Source: Heterobilharzia americana (Eukaryota > Platyhelminthes > Trematoda > Strigeidida > Schistosomatidae). From it: 64,000 bases of DNA. The notes beneath the pieces were generated by a model. That model worked only from the letters and a program-made list of their open reading frames with translations. It was not told the origin of the DNA and did not search any database. The translations under genes were made by a program, and so were the position numbers. The stretch is taken from the NCBI GenBank assembly GCA_944470555.2, contig OX104127.1:41467934-41531933 (forward strand). Direction: 5' to 3'. Numbering within the stretch: position 1 is the first letter of the stretch; every line of letters starts with the position of its first letter. Shown one piece after another: positions 10,526-25,700 of this stretch.

Positions 10526-11129
10526 CATTTACTTGCTGCAATAATATCCTATCGGATTTATCTTCATACAACTTGAGTACAAGCTTCGAGTGGAACAAGG
10601 ATGATTCTGACTCGCCAACACACTGTGGTGGAAGTACCCGTTTAAATTATTTTAAGGTACTTTGGAAAATCTTGTCCATAGGTGACTATTCACCTTCTTT
10701 GGTTTATGACGAAATTTCACCTTGTTTAAGCGATTCATAATCCATGGTAATGACAGTAAACTTGTGTTATGCATTTGCAAACTCGCAGACCGATTGTTTT
10801 TGGAAGCTGAAAGGTTCAGACCACAAAGTGAGACCTGCTTGCACCGATAATGGTGTCAATAATACAAACAGAAAAGATGACGTAACAGTTCGTGGTAATT
10901 AGTAGCGTTTGTTAGACAGGTCAAAATGAATAAAGAAACACTATTTCACTTGTTTGAAGCCCAGATCCTCATTGTTACACTGAAACTACTTCACTTTAGC
11001 ATTTGGGATTGTAGTATACATCACAGAAACGTGAGAGTTAGAAAAAAGATACCGATTTTATCTCAGTAGATATTTTTGACCGACTCACTTTCCAAGGCTT
11101 TTCTCTCACATGATCTGACACTTCATAAA
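10526..11129. other. No gene recognised
   Basis: AT-rich sequence between two retrotransposon fragments; no clear homology or coding signal. Confidence 0.35.
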
Positions 11130-12300
11130 ACTCAATCAGCCAACATTAAAATTGGACCTGGTATTCATGCTTAATGCTTCACACTGAATCAGCACTGCAA
11201 CATACAATGCAACAAGACGAGATACAAAGGGATGTTAATAATATTGACGACGCCATTAGATAAAAGGCAAACAAAGGGTAGCTGGAGGTCAGTTGAAATA
11301 TTCCTCGAAGCTTTTTGCCCATCAAATCACATGCGATACAACCCATACCCATATTTCTTCTCTGTAGTTTCACTGACCATTGAAGTATTGATTGTAGCTC
11401 TATTTATCAGTCTAAATAACTGTCTACTACTCATGGTCATTGTGTAGCCTTTAAGTCACTCTAGATTTGAGCAGCTTTCGCTCCTCATTGTCTGCAGGAG
11501 TACACTCATGTGCATCCATTAATTGAGATGAAACTGCTGACATCAATCGACTCTTTTGAACATCATTCTTAGAGTGTTATAATTTTCTCTGTTTTTGAAG
11601 TAGACTGGAGATTGTGTTAGGTTTCTTCAAGATGAGTCAAGTTTTTGTGTTCCAATAACCGTTTAGCCAGTCCTTAGTTAAAAAAAGACTCATTATAAGT
11701 TTGGCTTGAAAGGTTTCTAGTTTTAGTTGCTTTTCGTCAACTCAGGCGTAGACATGTGTGCTCGAAACAATGTGTGACCTGTGTTTAGACGCCTGCTTCA
11801 GAAGGAGTATGAATCTTTCACCCACACCATCCAGTAATAACTAACAACAGTATGGTTAATCTGTGGCCACCGTTGAGTCGGACTCAGTAAACACCACACT
11901 AGACACTGTGTCACTTATGTTTGAAGCTCGTGCTGACTAGAAATGGATGGTTGGCTCAGCACAGTTGTAGCGGTCAATAGCCGTTATCTGTTTGTTTGGC
12001 TGAGATTCCCAGAGTTCTGTTGTGTCCCGTCAATCCTCCTTACTTGTGTGCAATGAAGGCTCCACTCTACAACGAAGACATCTGAACGTTTAGTAGGAGG
12101 TTGGATAGTTTCCCATAAAATTCATCTTTCATTTCATCCGAATTTCAGTCAGTAAGTGCATAAGGGGAGAAACTGAAAAACAAAACGACCAGTTTCATTG
12201 CTCTTTTCAGTCCTCATTGCACCGTTCCAGTGGAAAAACGTGCAGACGACTGTCAAATAGGATCTAGTCAGGAAATGAACCTTTCTGCTTTGGGTCTTAG
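11130..12300 (-). mobile_element. Type B fragment (3' end plus EN-RT linker)
   Basis: 11135-11190 matches the type B 3' terminal region (compare 29245-29290). 11455-12230 matches the EN-RT linker as seen at 22340-23010, including the shared tgcatccatta and aaactgctga segments. The RT core is deleted. No open frame remains. Confidence 0.6.
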
Positions 12301-14043
12301 TGTCATATTCACATCTGGAAGACCACGAAAACTAGCCACAGAATCTCCAGAAATCTGAAGGGTGAATTTAGCAGATCTATGGGATTCTTAAGTGAGGCCA
12401 AATGAACAATGACATTTGCGTCCAGTGCGTCTCAAATACAGCACACATCCAAGGTTCAAGATTCTAGGGTTGACTAGCGAAGGTTGGTGTTCGGTTTGAC
12501 GAAGGGTGTAGACATTCATAACTGCAATATCCAGTTTGATGAGTAGCTTCAGGGGACGAGGGATAGAAAAGGAGTTAAAGATAATACTGAATAAATAACA
12601 CACTTTTTTCTCAAGAAAGATTAGAAGGTAACGATGTGAAGGGTTGATGGTGAGCAAAAGAAAGTACTTGGTGCCAGTTCCATTAACTTAACAAACCCTC
12701 TAAAAACAAGTGTTACAATTATTGTGGTGTATTTTCCATACGAACCCCAGTATGAAGAAAACTAAGTCTATGTACATCTGGATATTTGATGTCAATCAAA
12801 AAGAGGCTACTACGAGTTTAAGAGTGAATAATACGCATAACTACTGTACGACTAACTCTCAAGTCTACGATCTTATCAACTCTTTTTTTATGAATACAGC
12901 TTAGAATTGATATCAGAAGGAATTAAGTGATTTCGGGAAGTGTCATACATGACGTGTCATTTAATTTTAAGTTACATACATGAAACATTTGTCTTCCTCA
13001 TCAGTAGTATAGAGACGAACCGTTATACAATAATACCCATTATACTGCTCACGTTATGCTAGTTCATCTATCGAGAGTTGATAACTTTGAGTTTAAAATT
13101 CCGATTTAACATGACTCAACAGTACCTCGCTGACTTCTGAAAACAACAGAGCACTAAGATTTATCAAACTACCGATAATGAACCCCAACTACCTTAAACA
13201 ATGAGAATTTGTGGGGCTGGATGTTGAATGTCTCTAATAAAACATGATACGAAATAACCCTTGCCCATCCCACTAAAACTCTTTGCATATCTTATTGAGA
13301 CAAATGATCCTTATCCATGTAGAATGCTGAATATACTATTTTTTTAAAGACGTACTGAACTACTGTTGGCGGGACGTTACGCAATATGTAACCTCTGAAA
13401 AAAAAAGCTATAGAATGAGCCTGTATTTGAAAAACGGAATACAGTGCAAGGGAAGTGCATGTGCGTAAGTGAAATGCTTAGATACAGTGAAAAAGTGAAA
13501 ATATTGATTTAGAACTGGAAAAAACAGATAAAACTACTACAATCGTTCATAGTACAGCGTTTGTTTACAAATTTAATGAATCATCAACACTAAGCGTCAA
13601 AAAGTTGGAATATTTTCGTTTAATTAAGCCGGGTTCACTTCACACTACTGAAAATATTAACAAGTAGTATAGTTTGTCTGAGATAAATAAACGAATAGTG
13701 GAAAAAACCTACGAATAAAACTCTTCGGTATCGCAATTCTCACGCACAAAAAAGACGAAGACATGCATATTCAATTAATACTAATAGGTTTTTCACTTGC
13801 GCACAAAAAGCATTTGGAATAGAGTCATGGGTACAGCAAAGTGCACGAATATTTTTTTTCATCAATACAAAAACAGTTCAGGGAAGTGAAATTATGAAAT
13901 GGTGAACGTAGTATATAATATATAACACAAAAATTAACGGAACCTTAGTCCATAAAATTAAGACTATCAAGATCCTCAAATACAAATGAGAAGACAAAAG
14001 GCATAGGAAAAATAGGGAGATTTGTTTTTTTTTTAATTTTTTT
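12301..14043. other. AT-rich region beyond the MTA 3' end
   Basis: No repeat family or coding homology was recognised. If the MTA terminal exon is correct, part of 13900-14043 may still be 3' UTR or downstream flank. Several poly-T runs are present on the plus strand near 14020-14050. Confidence 0.35.
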
Positions 14044-14230
14044 TATTTATTTTATAAACTGATTATTATAGTAACACTGATAACAAAAACAAACGCATAG
14101 TGTATCGCTAACGCCATGCAGCATAATGAGAAGCGGTAAGGGGGAAAAGAGGGAAGAGAAACAGATTTAACAGAATTGTTAATTACTATTAAATGTGATT
14201 GAGAGAAATCCCATGGATTCATCCGGTTTA
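14044..14230 (-). CDS. MTA: Candidate MTA terminal exon (stop codon plus 3' UTR)
   Basis: On the minus strand a strong pyrimidine tract and AG (ctttctcttttctag) lie just above 14230. If spliced to the phase-0 donor at 15582, the first codon of this exon is TAA, so the protein would end in ELIQ. If the alternative upstream donor is used, the exon stays open for about 60 codons ([10 protein letters not shown] onward, hydrophobic at its end) to about 14052. An AATAAA-rich stretch follows at about 14040-14050 in the gene's direction. No homology supports either choice. Confidence 0.45.
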
Positions 14231-17200
14231 CTAGAAAAGAGAAAGTAAAGTTAAAGATCAATTTTTCAGAATATAAATTCTATTTGTAGGAAAAGTTACT
14301 ATGTTATTCCAAATTATTTCTTAAAGAGTAAAGTATACTCCTTCAAGAAAACTAAACCCTTTTAAAAACCATAAAAAAAAGTTTCTCAAAATATATTTAC
14401 AGGTAAAATGATGAACTCATGGAATATTTGTTAATCATAGTTCATCTCATAGACTTCAATGAGAAGTTTACTCATTATATAACATAATTAGATGTATAGT
14501 ACAATTTAAATGGACTGAATTAACCACTCTCTATCGGCATATAGGTTCTTTTGATCGCTCTCAGATTCGAAACATAGTGGGAAAACAATACTCACTAGGA
14601 AGGAGGTGCATACACCTGACGGGTCGAGAATATGACGAAACGTGCATCCTGGATTTCACTAGCGGCCACTATCCAGTGTTATGTGAGGGTTTACAATACT
14701 ACCTGGTCACATAAACCGAGATAGGTGGAACAGATATTAAATGTAATGGTATGTAAACAACAACATTTTCTCGGATAATACAAAATCCAACAATAGATTG
14801 GTGATTTTAATCCTCATGTTATCAAGCTATAGTGCTCATAAATAAACTGAAATCAATGATGTACTTGTCGAAAACTGTAATTGTGCTTCGGTTTACCTGA
14901 GTATATCTACACCTAATTAGCAGAAAAAAGAAACTGAGTCAAGAATGAATGAATGACATCCACTCAATAACCTTATGCACGTTCGTGCAATAAGCAATAA
15001 ACTAAACCAATTGTATGAGGGCTGACGATACTACCTGGCTGCTAAAACCTTGAAAGCTGGGGAGCGGTGTTCGAAACTATGATTCACTAGTTGAAAGTCA
15101 ACTCTTTAAGTTAATGAGTCACAATTCCACAAGAAACCACTCAATGATTAGTTTGATGATGATACCGAAGACATGATAGGTATAAATTCAAATGTCAACT
15201 GGTAGTACTCATTCAAAGGTAACTAGACAACTTAACATAGGAATAACTAGATAACCATTCTATGATGTATCATCAACAACGTCATTTCATCAGATCCTCT
15301 TAGTTTTTAACTTGTAAATCTTGACAAGATATATGGGCAAGATGTAGGAAATAGGTATCATCTCTTCATTGACTAAGTTTTGTGCATTGATCACTCTCAT
15401 AACTTAAACACTTATTCTAGCATCTTATACCCGATAGCCAACTAGTATCACTACTCTAAAACAATATACCCAAGGAAAACTACTTAGATTTAGGTCAAAG
15501 GCATAGTACATTATGATAAGAAAGTGAAAATTTCAAAAATAAGACTATCCCAAAAGAGAAAAACCATTGAAATATAAATGACCTGTATAAGTTCCGATTC
15601 ACAATTTGATATGATTTGTTTTTCATCATCCCCAGAGATTCCATTACTTGTTAAAATTGAATTTTGATTGGTTAAACTTGGTTCGGTTGACTTTTTAGAT
15701 TTGTCTGTAACAATAGTAGAGGTGGCTGTAGTCGGACAATCCGATTTCAAAGTAAATGGAGTATTATCCGTAACAGGTGTAGTACTTCCATTAGGTAAAC
15801 ATTTCTCATTCATTAAGTTGTCTGACAAAACGAATGAGGTATTATTTCCATTTACTTTATCGTCTGTTTGATCTGATTTCTTGGGGAATGGTGAATTGAT
15901 TGGAGCAGGAGAATGGGGACGTTTACGACTATGAACAGGACCATTAGGGAGTGGGAAATTCAGAGTCAAGGATAGATCTAATGTTTGTAATATAATACCT
16001 TTACGTGAAGCCATTGCGTCGACCACATCGTTTAAGCGTAAAGTTTTCCTTGAACGAGTCAACAAAAGGGATGGATCAGGTAGTTGTGCTATTATCGGTT
16101 GAGCTACAATACGAAAGTAAAGATGTAAAAAGTTAATGATAGTTAAATATGATTATCGATTGAACTTAGTTTTACGGTTTAAAGTAAACTGCTATGGCAT
16201 AGCGATACTGCTGACGACAATAATAATAATAATAATAATAAATGTACACCAATCTTTGAAAAGAACCAGAGTAGGAATTAAACAAGAATACTTATTCAGT
16301 TTTATCCTGTTTAGTTGTCTTCTTCTGAAATACGTAAAGTTAAGTAACTTCTAATGAGCTTTATTATCCAACACTTAATTAGAGTTACCACATACCCCTT
16401 AACCGCATAGCATATCATTGGACATAGATAGTCATGAAGTCAACTAAAATCGACTAAAGACTTCAACTACTCATAAGTAGGTAAACGAAAAAACATGAGT
16501 TATGCAACAAGTCCAACCGAAAATTCACCATGTAGACAATCTCATCACTAACTTTCCCGATTTCTTTCTTACAGTAAGAAATCACAAGACTAACAGTTGT
16601 GATATCAAATGCATAAAGATAAAAATAAACAAATCGTCAGCAATAAAGATGAGGTTGATAAATAACAACCATGTTATCAGCTTGACGAAAAGGCAATATA
16701 AAAGTAAATCGTTATTCCTTGACAAAAAAGTAATCATATAAAACCAAAATTATACGCAGGAAATTGCACTCGACATTGAGAATTATTATTAACGTAGCAA
16801 AAAGATGAAACCACATTAACATCTAAACTATACAGTCAATTAGTTGTGAATGCCAAAAATTGTATAGTTCAAAGTCAAAAAGTCAACTGCATACAAATAC
16901 TGAATATTGAGGGAATTATTCTTGGTTAAGGTCAGAAACTACCACAAATTTTCATCAACCTCATTCAACAGCTATATGACGATGCCACATGCTAAGTGAT
17001 CCACAATGGAAAGCTCAGTGATGACTTCCAAGTGAAGTGAAGACAGGAGTGAGACAAGGTTGCAGCCTACTATCAACCATCATCTTCCTCATTGTGATCG
17101 ACTAGACTGGATCATGCAACAAACCGTGAGAAGGTAGAATAGGGGCATACACTGGCTGGACCGACGAAAAGACCCCAGAAGAAGATTTCGATTTCGCCAA

Positions 17201-19714
17201 CGATGATGGTTTATGTCTAATGTCCTGTAGCACAAACTCGAAGATCTACAGGTGAAAAGTAATAAGTTGACAGAAGAGGTGAGGTGAGGCACGGTAGCGA
17301 TGACGGGACTTCAGGTGAACGTAGAGAAGATAGAGGTGATGAAGATACCCAACCACTACCACCACCACTAGCAACAACAACAACAAGCATTAATCACGAT
17401 GAACGGGAGAAACCTAAAGGAAGTAGTCTCTTTCACCTACCTACCTACCTAGACAGCATCGTTTTAACTACAGGTGGTGGTACAGGCGAGGATGTCAAAA
17501 CCACGATCGGAAAAGCAAGACAGGCTTTCACTAATCTGAAATAAGCAGTGTGCAGATCTACTGCACTCAGCACAAAGAACAAGATCCAGATTTTCAATAC
17601 TAATGTCTACTCAGTGTTTCTATGTGATGGTTGAGAGAGACTTGGTGCGTCGCGAAAAGCATTTCCAACAAATTACAGGCATTCATCAACAGTGCCACCT
17701 ACGCTCACTCAATACTGAAGATGGAGATCATATGGCAAGAAAGAATAAACAACAAGGAAGTCAATCTGGGAACGAACTAACAAGGCAAGAACCTATCAGC
17801 CAACAAATATGCAGAGAAAGAAAGTGGAGATGGATTGGATTGGGAATACACTGAGAAGGTCGACTGTGGACATCACGCGTGAGGCCATGCCAGGCCAGGC
17901 CAGGCCAGGTGGTCGAGTGGAATGAGAAGGGGAAACGACGTGTTTGGTGTCCGAGGTGAGGGTGACATGGAGGAGATGGTGTGAGGAAGAAATGAGAGCT
18001 TCTGGGCAGTCGTGGAGCGAGATTGAGAAGGCTGCAGAGAAGAGAGTGTAATGGAAGCGTGCTACTGAAGCCGTATGTTCCACTAGGAACCCAAGGGGAA
18101 AATAACAATAATAATAGATAGGGGCATATTACGCCTACAACCGTTCGGAAAGATACAAGTTTTAGTTAAAGAAAATATAAATATCAGGCTACCTATCGGC
18201 CTAAATGTGTTATTCACATCTGAGAACAAACAAATTTGAACTGTCAAAATTACTATTGCTATAAATACTGACCGGCAGTCTTCAGTGCTGTATACATCAA
18301 CAACATATTTCGCTCCGACAAATTATCTATTCCAGTGACGTTTGGTTCTGTGCATTCATTTTCATCCTGTGACAGTAGTAGTAGTTGTTGTTGTTTAGAT
18401 GAGAATATTTCAGGTATGCCACCAGGATGTCTGGCTAAGCGTTGAGGTTGAACAAGATCAGGGCAAAGTATTCGTGCTAAGCGTATAATTAAAGGAGTTC
18501 TAAAACACTGTGTTCCTCTTGGGGTTCCAACCAGTGTACTGAAGAATCCTGATCCATCAACTGATTTACCACTATTACCAGTGGTAACGTTACCATTGTT
18601 TAACATAGTGCCAGATATATTGTGATCAGCTGAACTGATGCCAATGTCACTATCTGGAGTCTAACCAAGAAAATGTAATAAAAAAATAGTAGAAAAGGGT
18701 TAAATGAGAAAAATTATAACTGAAACTTTGACAACTATATGAAGATTATGAAAAGGTTGTTTGAAATTATTATCATACACAGAAGCACAATTACAACATC
18801 AGATGAAGTCTATGGAAGTCCAAGCTTCTAATTCTACTAGCAAGACTGGAGAAGGATTATAGATAGACGAATAGACAGGCAGGCGAACAAGCATACAAAC
18901 ATGGACATACACATTTATCCACATAAAAGCAGAGTGTGACTGACAGGTATGATAACACTACTGGCCAAATAACAGAGGTTAATGTGTATGAATGACTATG
19001 TTTGTATGTGTGTGTGTGTGTGTTGCAGAAAGAGGGGGGTAACAAACAATCACTCATGTGATGAAAAACAACGAATTGCTAAAGTCGATAGGGGTACAAA
19101 AGAAGAATTGATAACTTAAAAAGCACTACACCATTCTAATTTAAGTAGTGTTCTAAAGCATTAAATCCTTCATGTTTGTTTATACACCAGTAGAGATGAC
19201 AAAATAAGTAATGTCCAAAGATGAAAGGATATGTAATGAGTTGCTTGAGGGTTCACAATCAATTAAGCACCTTTGTATCATGAAATCAAGTGAACCCTAT
19301 ATAACTCTTTTAGATCGTCATATACTCAACATGTTCAAATTGGTAGCATTGTTTTGTGCAGTTTTTATAACTAAGGCATGTAGTTCTTCATGCAAAGAAT
19401 TCCTCAGATTAAGGCATAACTAGTAAAGTAAACTAACATAAAGGCGGGATCGTGGGTGCACACTGCTGAGGAGTCCCATACTAGGACGAAACAGCTGTCC
19501 AGTACTCCCAGGTTTCCTTTGTTCCTCCAACTGATGTCAATCTATGATGAATAACAACAACTTGAAATAAAGTGAAAGGTCATCATCCAGTATCAGTGTA
19601 CTGTAATGAATGAATAAATAAATCACGCTCTAGTACAGTGACAAAGTTCTACTTTTACAAGTATGAAACAGTTTTGTTTTGTAATCATAATAGATCTTTT
19701 AATCAACAAACGAT

Positions 19715-19780
<66 letters not shown>

Positions 19781-22700
19781 CACTTCAGAAATTTAGTCAT
19801 TATATCAAATATTTCAGCTCAAATAACTCTAAATCATATGCATCTTTATTGTGAGTATGAATATTGATTCATACTGATAACTAACTTCAAAGGCAAAATA
19901 TACAAATTAAACAAAGCTTACATCATTCATTCCAATTGGTAGTCCGATAGAATGAGATTTAAACTGATGATTCACTGATCCAGTTATATTAATAGGACCA
20001 CCAGATCTTGAATCAGTTTCCATGACTGGATTATTGTTGATATGTTGAACACGTAGAGTTGTAGTTGGACGTTCTAACAGTAGAGAAAATTTTTTTTAAA
20101 CATTAGTTAAAAAGTAAATCTAGAAATATCCAGTTATTTATTTGCAGCATACAAAAAAAAGGGTTGGGGTTGGTTGTGCATAAACGCTATATGAGAGGAT
20201 GATGACTAAGGCTTAAACAAAAAGTTGGGTCACATCATCATCAACACAGGACCAGGGATCACTGCATATAACCGTCCGAGTTGTCACAGCTCATATCAGT
20301 ACATCAAGTAAAAAGGCACTGAGGTGCAAGATGAAGATAAGAGAATGCAGTCAGAAGAAATATAAACTACAAGAAGAAAGAAAGGAAGAATGACAAAATG
20401 GTAAGATTCAGTATAGTGTCGTTAACATGAGGAAAATGTGTGTATACATCTGTGCCACTGACATCGATTCTGAGCCATATCACCTAGACTCTCCAACCAC
20501 TGGTTCTTCTTGTCCCATGGATCCCAACCACCTAGTATGCATTACCTCACATAGCTCAGACCAACAGTCAGAGAATTAATACATTTATGCCGTGTTTTAG
20601 TCTGGCCACCTGGGGTCATTTTCCAGCCTCAACCTACTTCGGTCAACATTGCGTGACGAGGCAATCGGTGACTAGACAGGCATACGTAATACGTGTCCCA
20701 ACCATCTCAGTCGATGAAGGTTCATAACCTCATCAACTGATTTACCTCTACTCCCTAAAACTCTACACCTGACTACTGTGTTACTCACATGATGATACCA
20801 CGGAATACGGCCTATACTACGAAGTCAATGGTGGTCAAACACCTGAAGCCTTCTCATGTCTTCCACCTTTAATGGCCATGTTTCACAGCCATACAGTAGA
20901 ACAGAGCGGACTGCTGTGCAGTACACGCGACCATTAATAGACAAACGAATATCACGGCGGCGCCATAGGTGGCGCAAATTGGCAAAAGCCAATCGAGCCT
21001 TTTGTATCCGTGCAGAAATCTCATCGGCAACTAACCCACCAGGGTTGATCCTACTTCCCAGGTAAGTGAAGTGGTCGACACACTCAACCATTACACTCTC
21101 TACAGTTAGCCGAGGCACCGTTGGAGATCAATCCTGGAACAACAATTTGCATTTCGGTGGTGAGAAACGCATCCAAAACATTCTCAAATAGCCACTCAAA
21201 GTGTTCAGAAGACTCTGGATCTTGTCAGCGTCTTCACGTAACAGGACAATGTTATCTGCATATTCTAGGCCTAACAAAAATCCTCCCGCGATTAGTTCAA
21301 CATCTGTGTAATCAGGTGGTGACTTGAGGGAGACCTCCATAAGAATATCTATGAAAAAACTGAATAAGAATGGAGTGGCTACCCTTGACGGACACCCCTC
21401 GATGAGCATAGCTCCCTGGACATCTCACCACTGGCTCTAACATGTCCACAAGTGTTCGAGTAGAGAGCTTTCAATAAGGTGATGTACTTGCTAGGTACGC
21501 CTTTCAGTGACAGACATTGCCATAGGACTTCTCAAACACCGGAGTCGAATGCCGCCTTCAGATTCAGAAATACAGCTATTGTCTGGCATTCGTAAGCGTG
21601 TCTGTGTTCCAGAACCCGGCGCAGTATGAATATTTGGTCGACAAACACACGGCAGGGTCTAAAGATTGCCTGGTTTTCTCAGGCTTGCTGTTCCCAAACT
21701 GCACTCAGGAGTCGGGGAATTATAGAACCTAGGATCTTGGACACTGTTCGTCAGGCTGACTCCACTGCGGTTATCACAAGAGGACTTCTTGTCTTTCTTG
21801 AAGACTGGGATAATCAGTGATTTAGACCAGTCAGAGGGGATCGTATTTGATTCCCATATACTGGTTAACACTTCCGTTAGTTTGACTAAGAGCACCCTAC
21901 CATCATCCTTGTATACTTCAGGAGTTAGTCCGTCCGGTCCTGCCGCCCTTCCTCGTTTGAGGTTACCTACTGCTTTCTCGACTTCTGCTAGTGTTGGGAG
22001 GCTGATTTCAATGTTCCATTCAGGATCCGACTGGACAGCGGGCAACGCAATGGTGGCTGGAGGCCAGTTAAACTGTTCCTCGAAGTGTTCTGCCAATAGC
22101 TCCCGTCGTCTCCCCTGCGAGTGAATCGCAGATCCGTCCTTCTTCGCTATAGCCTCACTAACTGCTATTGACCTTTTCCCCCTAGTTTCCTTAATAACTC
22201 TATATAACTATTTGCTGTTACCAATCGCCGCTGCCTTTTCCATCTCTTTAGCCTTCGCTGCCCATCACTGTTCGCGATCGTTGCGTAGACTTTTTCTCAG
22301 TCTACTTTCTAGTTGCGCTCGCTCTTCGTTGTACTCAGAGCCTGCGGGGATGCGTTTACGTGCATCCATTAGTTCGGAAGAAACTGCTGATATCCATTGG
22401 CTCTTTCTAGCCACTCTTTCGGAGTGGGCTACGGTCTTCAGCGCTGCTTTTACACCAGACTGGAGATGGCACTAAGCTTCTTCTGGATGAGTGATAGTCT
22501 TTTGTCCCGATAATTGCCTAGCCAACTTACCGAACACGGCTTTGGTGTTTTCGTTATCCACCAGCACTTGTAGTGGCTTTGTTGTCATTGAGACGCAGGC
22601 ATACACGCGCTCGAACCAACGCGTGGTCGCTATCCGAACACGTACTCCAGAAGGAGCGGAAGTCTCCTACCGATCCTCTCCAGCGATGACTAATAACAAT

Positions 22701-25700
22701 GTGGTTTATCTGTGTCCATCGCTGAGTTGAGCTCGGTGAACGCCACGTCAGACAGTGTCTTTCTTTATGCCTGAAATTTGTGCTAGCTAAAATAGGCGAT
22801 CATCTGAACATAGTTGTAGTAGGCGATCACCGTTATCTGTACGTTCAGCAGGGACTCCAAAAGTGCCACCTAAGTGCCTTTTTGCCTCAATCAGTCTACC
22901 CACCACGTCTGGCTTTCGAGAGGAGGCTAGCCAGTTATTGGTAAAACTCGTCATTCACTTCAACAGAACTACAGTCAGTGGGTGCGTAAGCAGAGATTAC
23001 AAAGAGACAATGGCGAGTCTCACTATTCCTATTAGTTATCACTGTATCGTGTTGGTTCATTTGTCGTTTCAAAGTTGGGTTACGCTGAGATTAGACTTCC
23101 AACGGACCATTCGAACACTCTACTGACAGGACTCAACTTGCTTACTATGCCTCAAAATCCACTCCAATTCACTGTCAGTTTTGTTCAGTTCTCAACTGAA
23201 TGGGTGATACTTGACTATTAGTTCACCATTATCCCACGAACTACCTAGTCACGTTGTCTCGTACTAATCTAAAGCGAGCTGAACTAGAATGTAACAACAC
23301 AAAATAAAATATCAAATTGACAGAGAACCATGGTAGTAGCAGAAAACAGTGTTGTTATCTATTCACTTCAATTTAGTTGTAGTAAACGGACAACATCTTA
23401 AAAAGGTATCTATCAAGTCTGTAGTGTAGCACTTCAATGAATAAAAGGGAAGAAATTGAAAATAAACTGAAAGGAGGAAGAAGATAGCAACAGAAAGGTC
23501 CACAACAACATTTTTCAGTGACCTATGATGATTTGAAGAATACAAAGGTATATATTCTATTTACAAAAATACCGTAATATCAAGATTATTCTGAGGACAA
23601 CATGTGTAGATAACTCCATTTATAAGTAGTAACACTTGAGCAGTAATGAATCAGATTGATTGATTTCTACTATGGTCATTCTGTCTTTTCAATTATATCT
23701 GTAATGTGTATGATAACTTACAGGATGTTCAATATACAGTGAACACAGAAGAATTCACAATGTTGTTGGTAGGATACTGTAAGGTATATTTATCATAGAC
23801 GATACTTATCATCCCTTACGCTTAGTTTTCTTAAAGCATCTTCAGAAATGTTTAACAGATAAAAACACTTTTAGCCAGAAAGTGGATGACGAATCTAACA
23901 TTTGTGTGTTTCGAAGGTATTGGATAACTCACGTAGAAGAAAATATGAACTGTCTTATTTTACGATTCAGATGATAAACTTGTGATGCTATTACATTACA
24001 TAATTTATGTAACGTTATACCTTTTACCAGAGTATTCCCTTAATTTTGTATTTCAGTGTTACTACTCAGTTGTTGATTAAAAATTATGAAACTTTAGTTA
24101 GTGATTTATTGTTGAGATTAGGGCCATTTATCATTTACTCTACACGTGTTAACCTCATACTCCCTATTCACCATCGGCACAATCGCACAATGCTAACTGG
24201 AATAGGTTTTGATGGAAAAAGTTAAGGGGAGGCCAAACCAATACATGGTATCATTCCATGAACGCACTGACTACTGGTCTGAGCCAAACTAGGAAATGTA
24301 GACTTACAAGTTGGGGTGTGCATGACAACAGAAACCAAGGAGAGTTGGAGACTATATGATATGGCTCAAAATCGATCTCAAGGGTGCCGATCTTTCCTAA
24401 AAATTATCTTCATTGTAATCATTATACTAAATTCAGCACTTTCTTATTCCTCCTTATTCTTATCACGACTTTCTACCATTTTTAACTGTCTTTTCTCTCT
24501 ATTTCTTTATGCTTCTCCATAGTGCTTTCTCGATTGATATACTGATATGTAGTATGGCAACTTGAACCGTTGCGCAGTAATGCCTGGTTCTATGTTGACA
24601 TTACCTATCTATATATCTATCCACTTTACGCTTGTCTTATAGAAGTCAACTTTCTAGTCCCCATAAAAAAGGCGCTCAAAACTACAACGATATTGACTAA
24701 TTACGTTAGTTTAGCAGAAGAAACCTAGGAGGGTTAAGTAGACTCTGATACATACCACAAATACATCCTATATATAAGTCGGAGCTTGTACACTTACGAA
24801 CAACCTTGAGGTAATTCAACAGACTCCTAGACACTTCATAGGTAAACAACAACTTCCTTTCTTCCATTCATTCATACAACTGCCAAGAAACAACTATCAC
24901 ATGTTTGTGCACGTTAGCAATCACCCTTATAAGGCAAGTATACTTTCGAATTGAGAAGTTTGACGTTGCATTGTTCACAGAATGATAGATGGTATCAGAT
25001 ATCTAGCTATACAGGTAGTACATACTACTACTACTAGTGAATGTAAACAAGCACAGAGTTTTCCACCAATTAATCTCTAAGTGTGTAAACCAATACTCAT
25101 CATTACAAAGGTAGCTTTCCACTTGAAAACACTGCGTACACCTTAACATAATCGATCATATTTCTAGAGAAAAGAAAAATGAAACATTTTTATGATTGAA
25201 AATATTGAGTTGTGTTTTTAAAGTGAACCCTTCATTATACATTGAACGGTATATCTACACTAATGATTACATATAGCATAATCTATTATATATACTGTTT
25301 TAAGGAGGAGAAAGGGAAATGAATTTAGTGATGAGTGAGTCAGTAAAGTCAAAAGATGAAAGGAATTATGAATGCTGAAAATTCATTTATTAAATAAAAT
25401 GTGTAAAGAAATTTGGAAAATATAATATACATATGAATAAGATATACAATAATATATATGCAGCTTATGACAAAAAAAATCAATATATGCATACATATAT
25501 ATACATGCGTATACAGAACTATTGATTTTGAGAATCTGACAAAAATCTGGCCACAAATGTCAAATAAATTTTGCTATCATTATATCGATCGCTCATGTAT
25601 ATACGTAATATACAAAGTGTAAAGTCCAATGTGTAATTTAGACAGTTAATTTATAATAAGAGACGGGGAATAGCAGAGATATAAACTAGGAAAGGTTCGA

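Noticed and set aside
15668..15871. Plus-strand open frame opposite the MTA C-terminal exon
   Set aside because: Shadow of the coding exon on the minus strand, which has splice signals and phase support.
16502..16741. 79-codon plus-strand open frame in an MTA intron
   Set aside because: AT-rich Lys/Asn/Ile composition, no similarity and no start or splice context.
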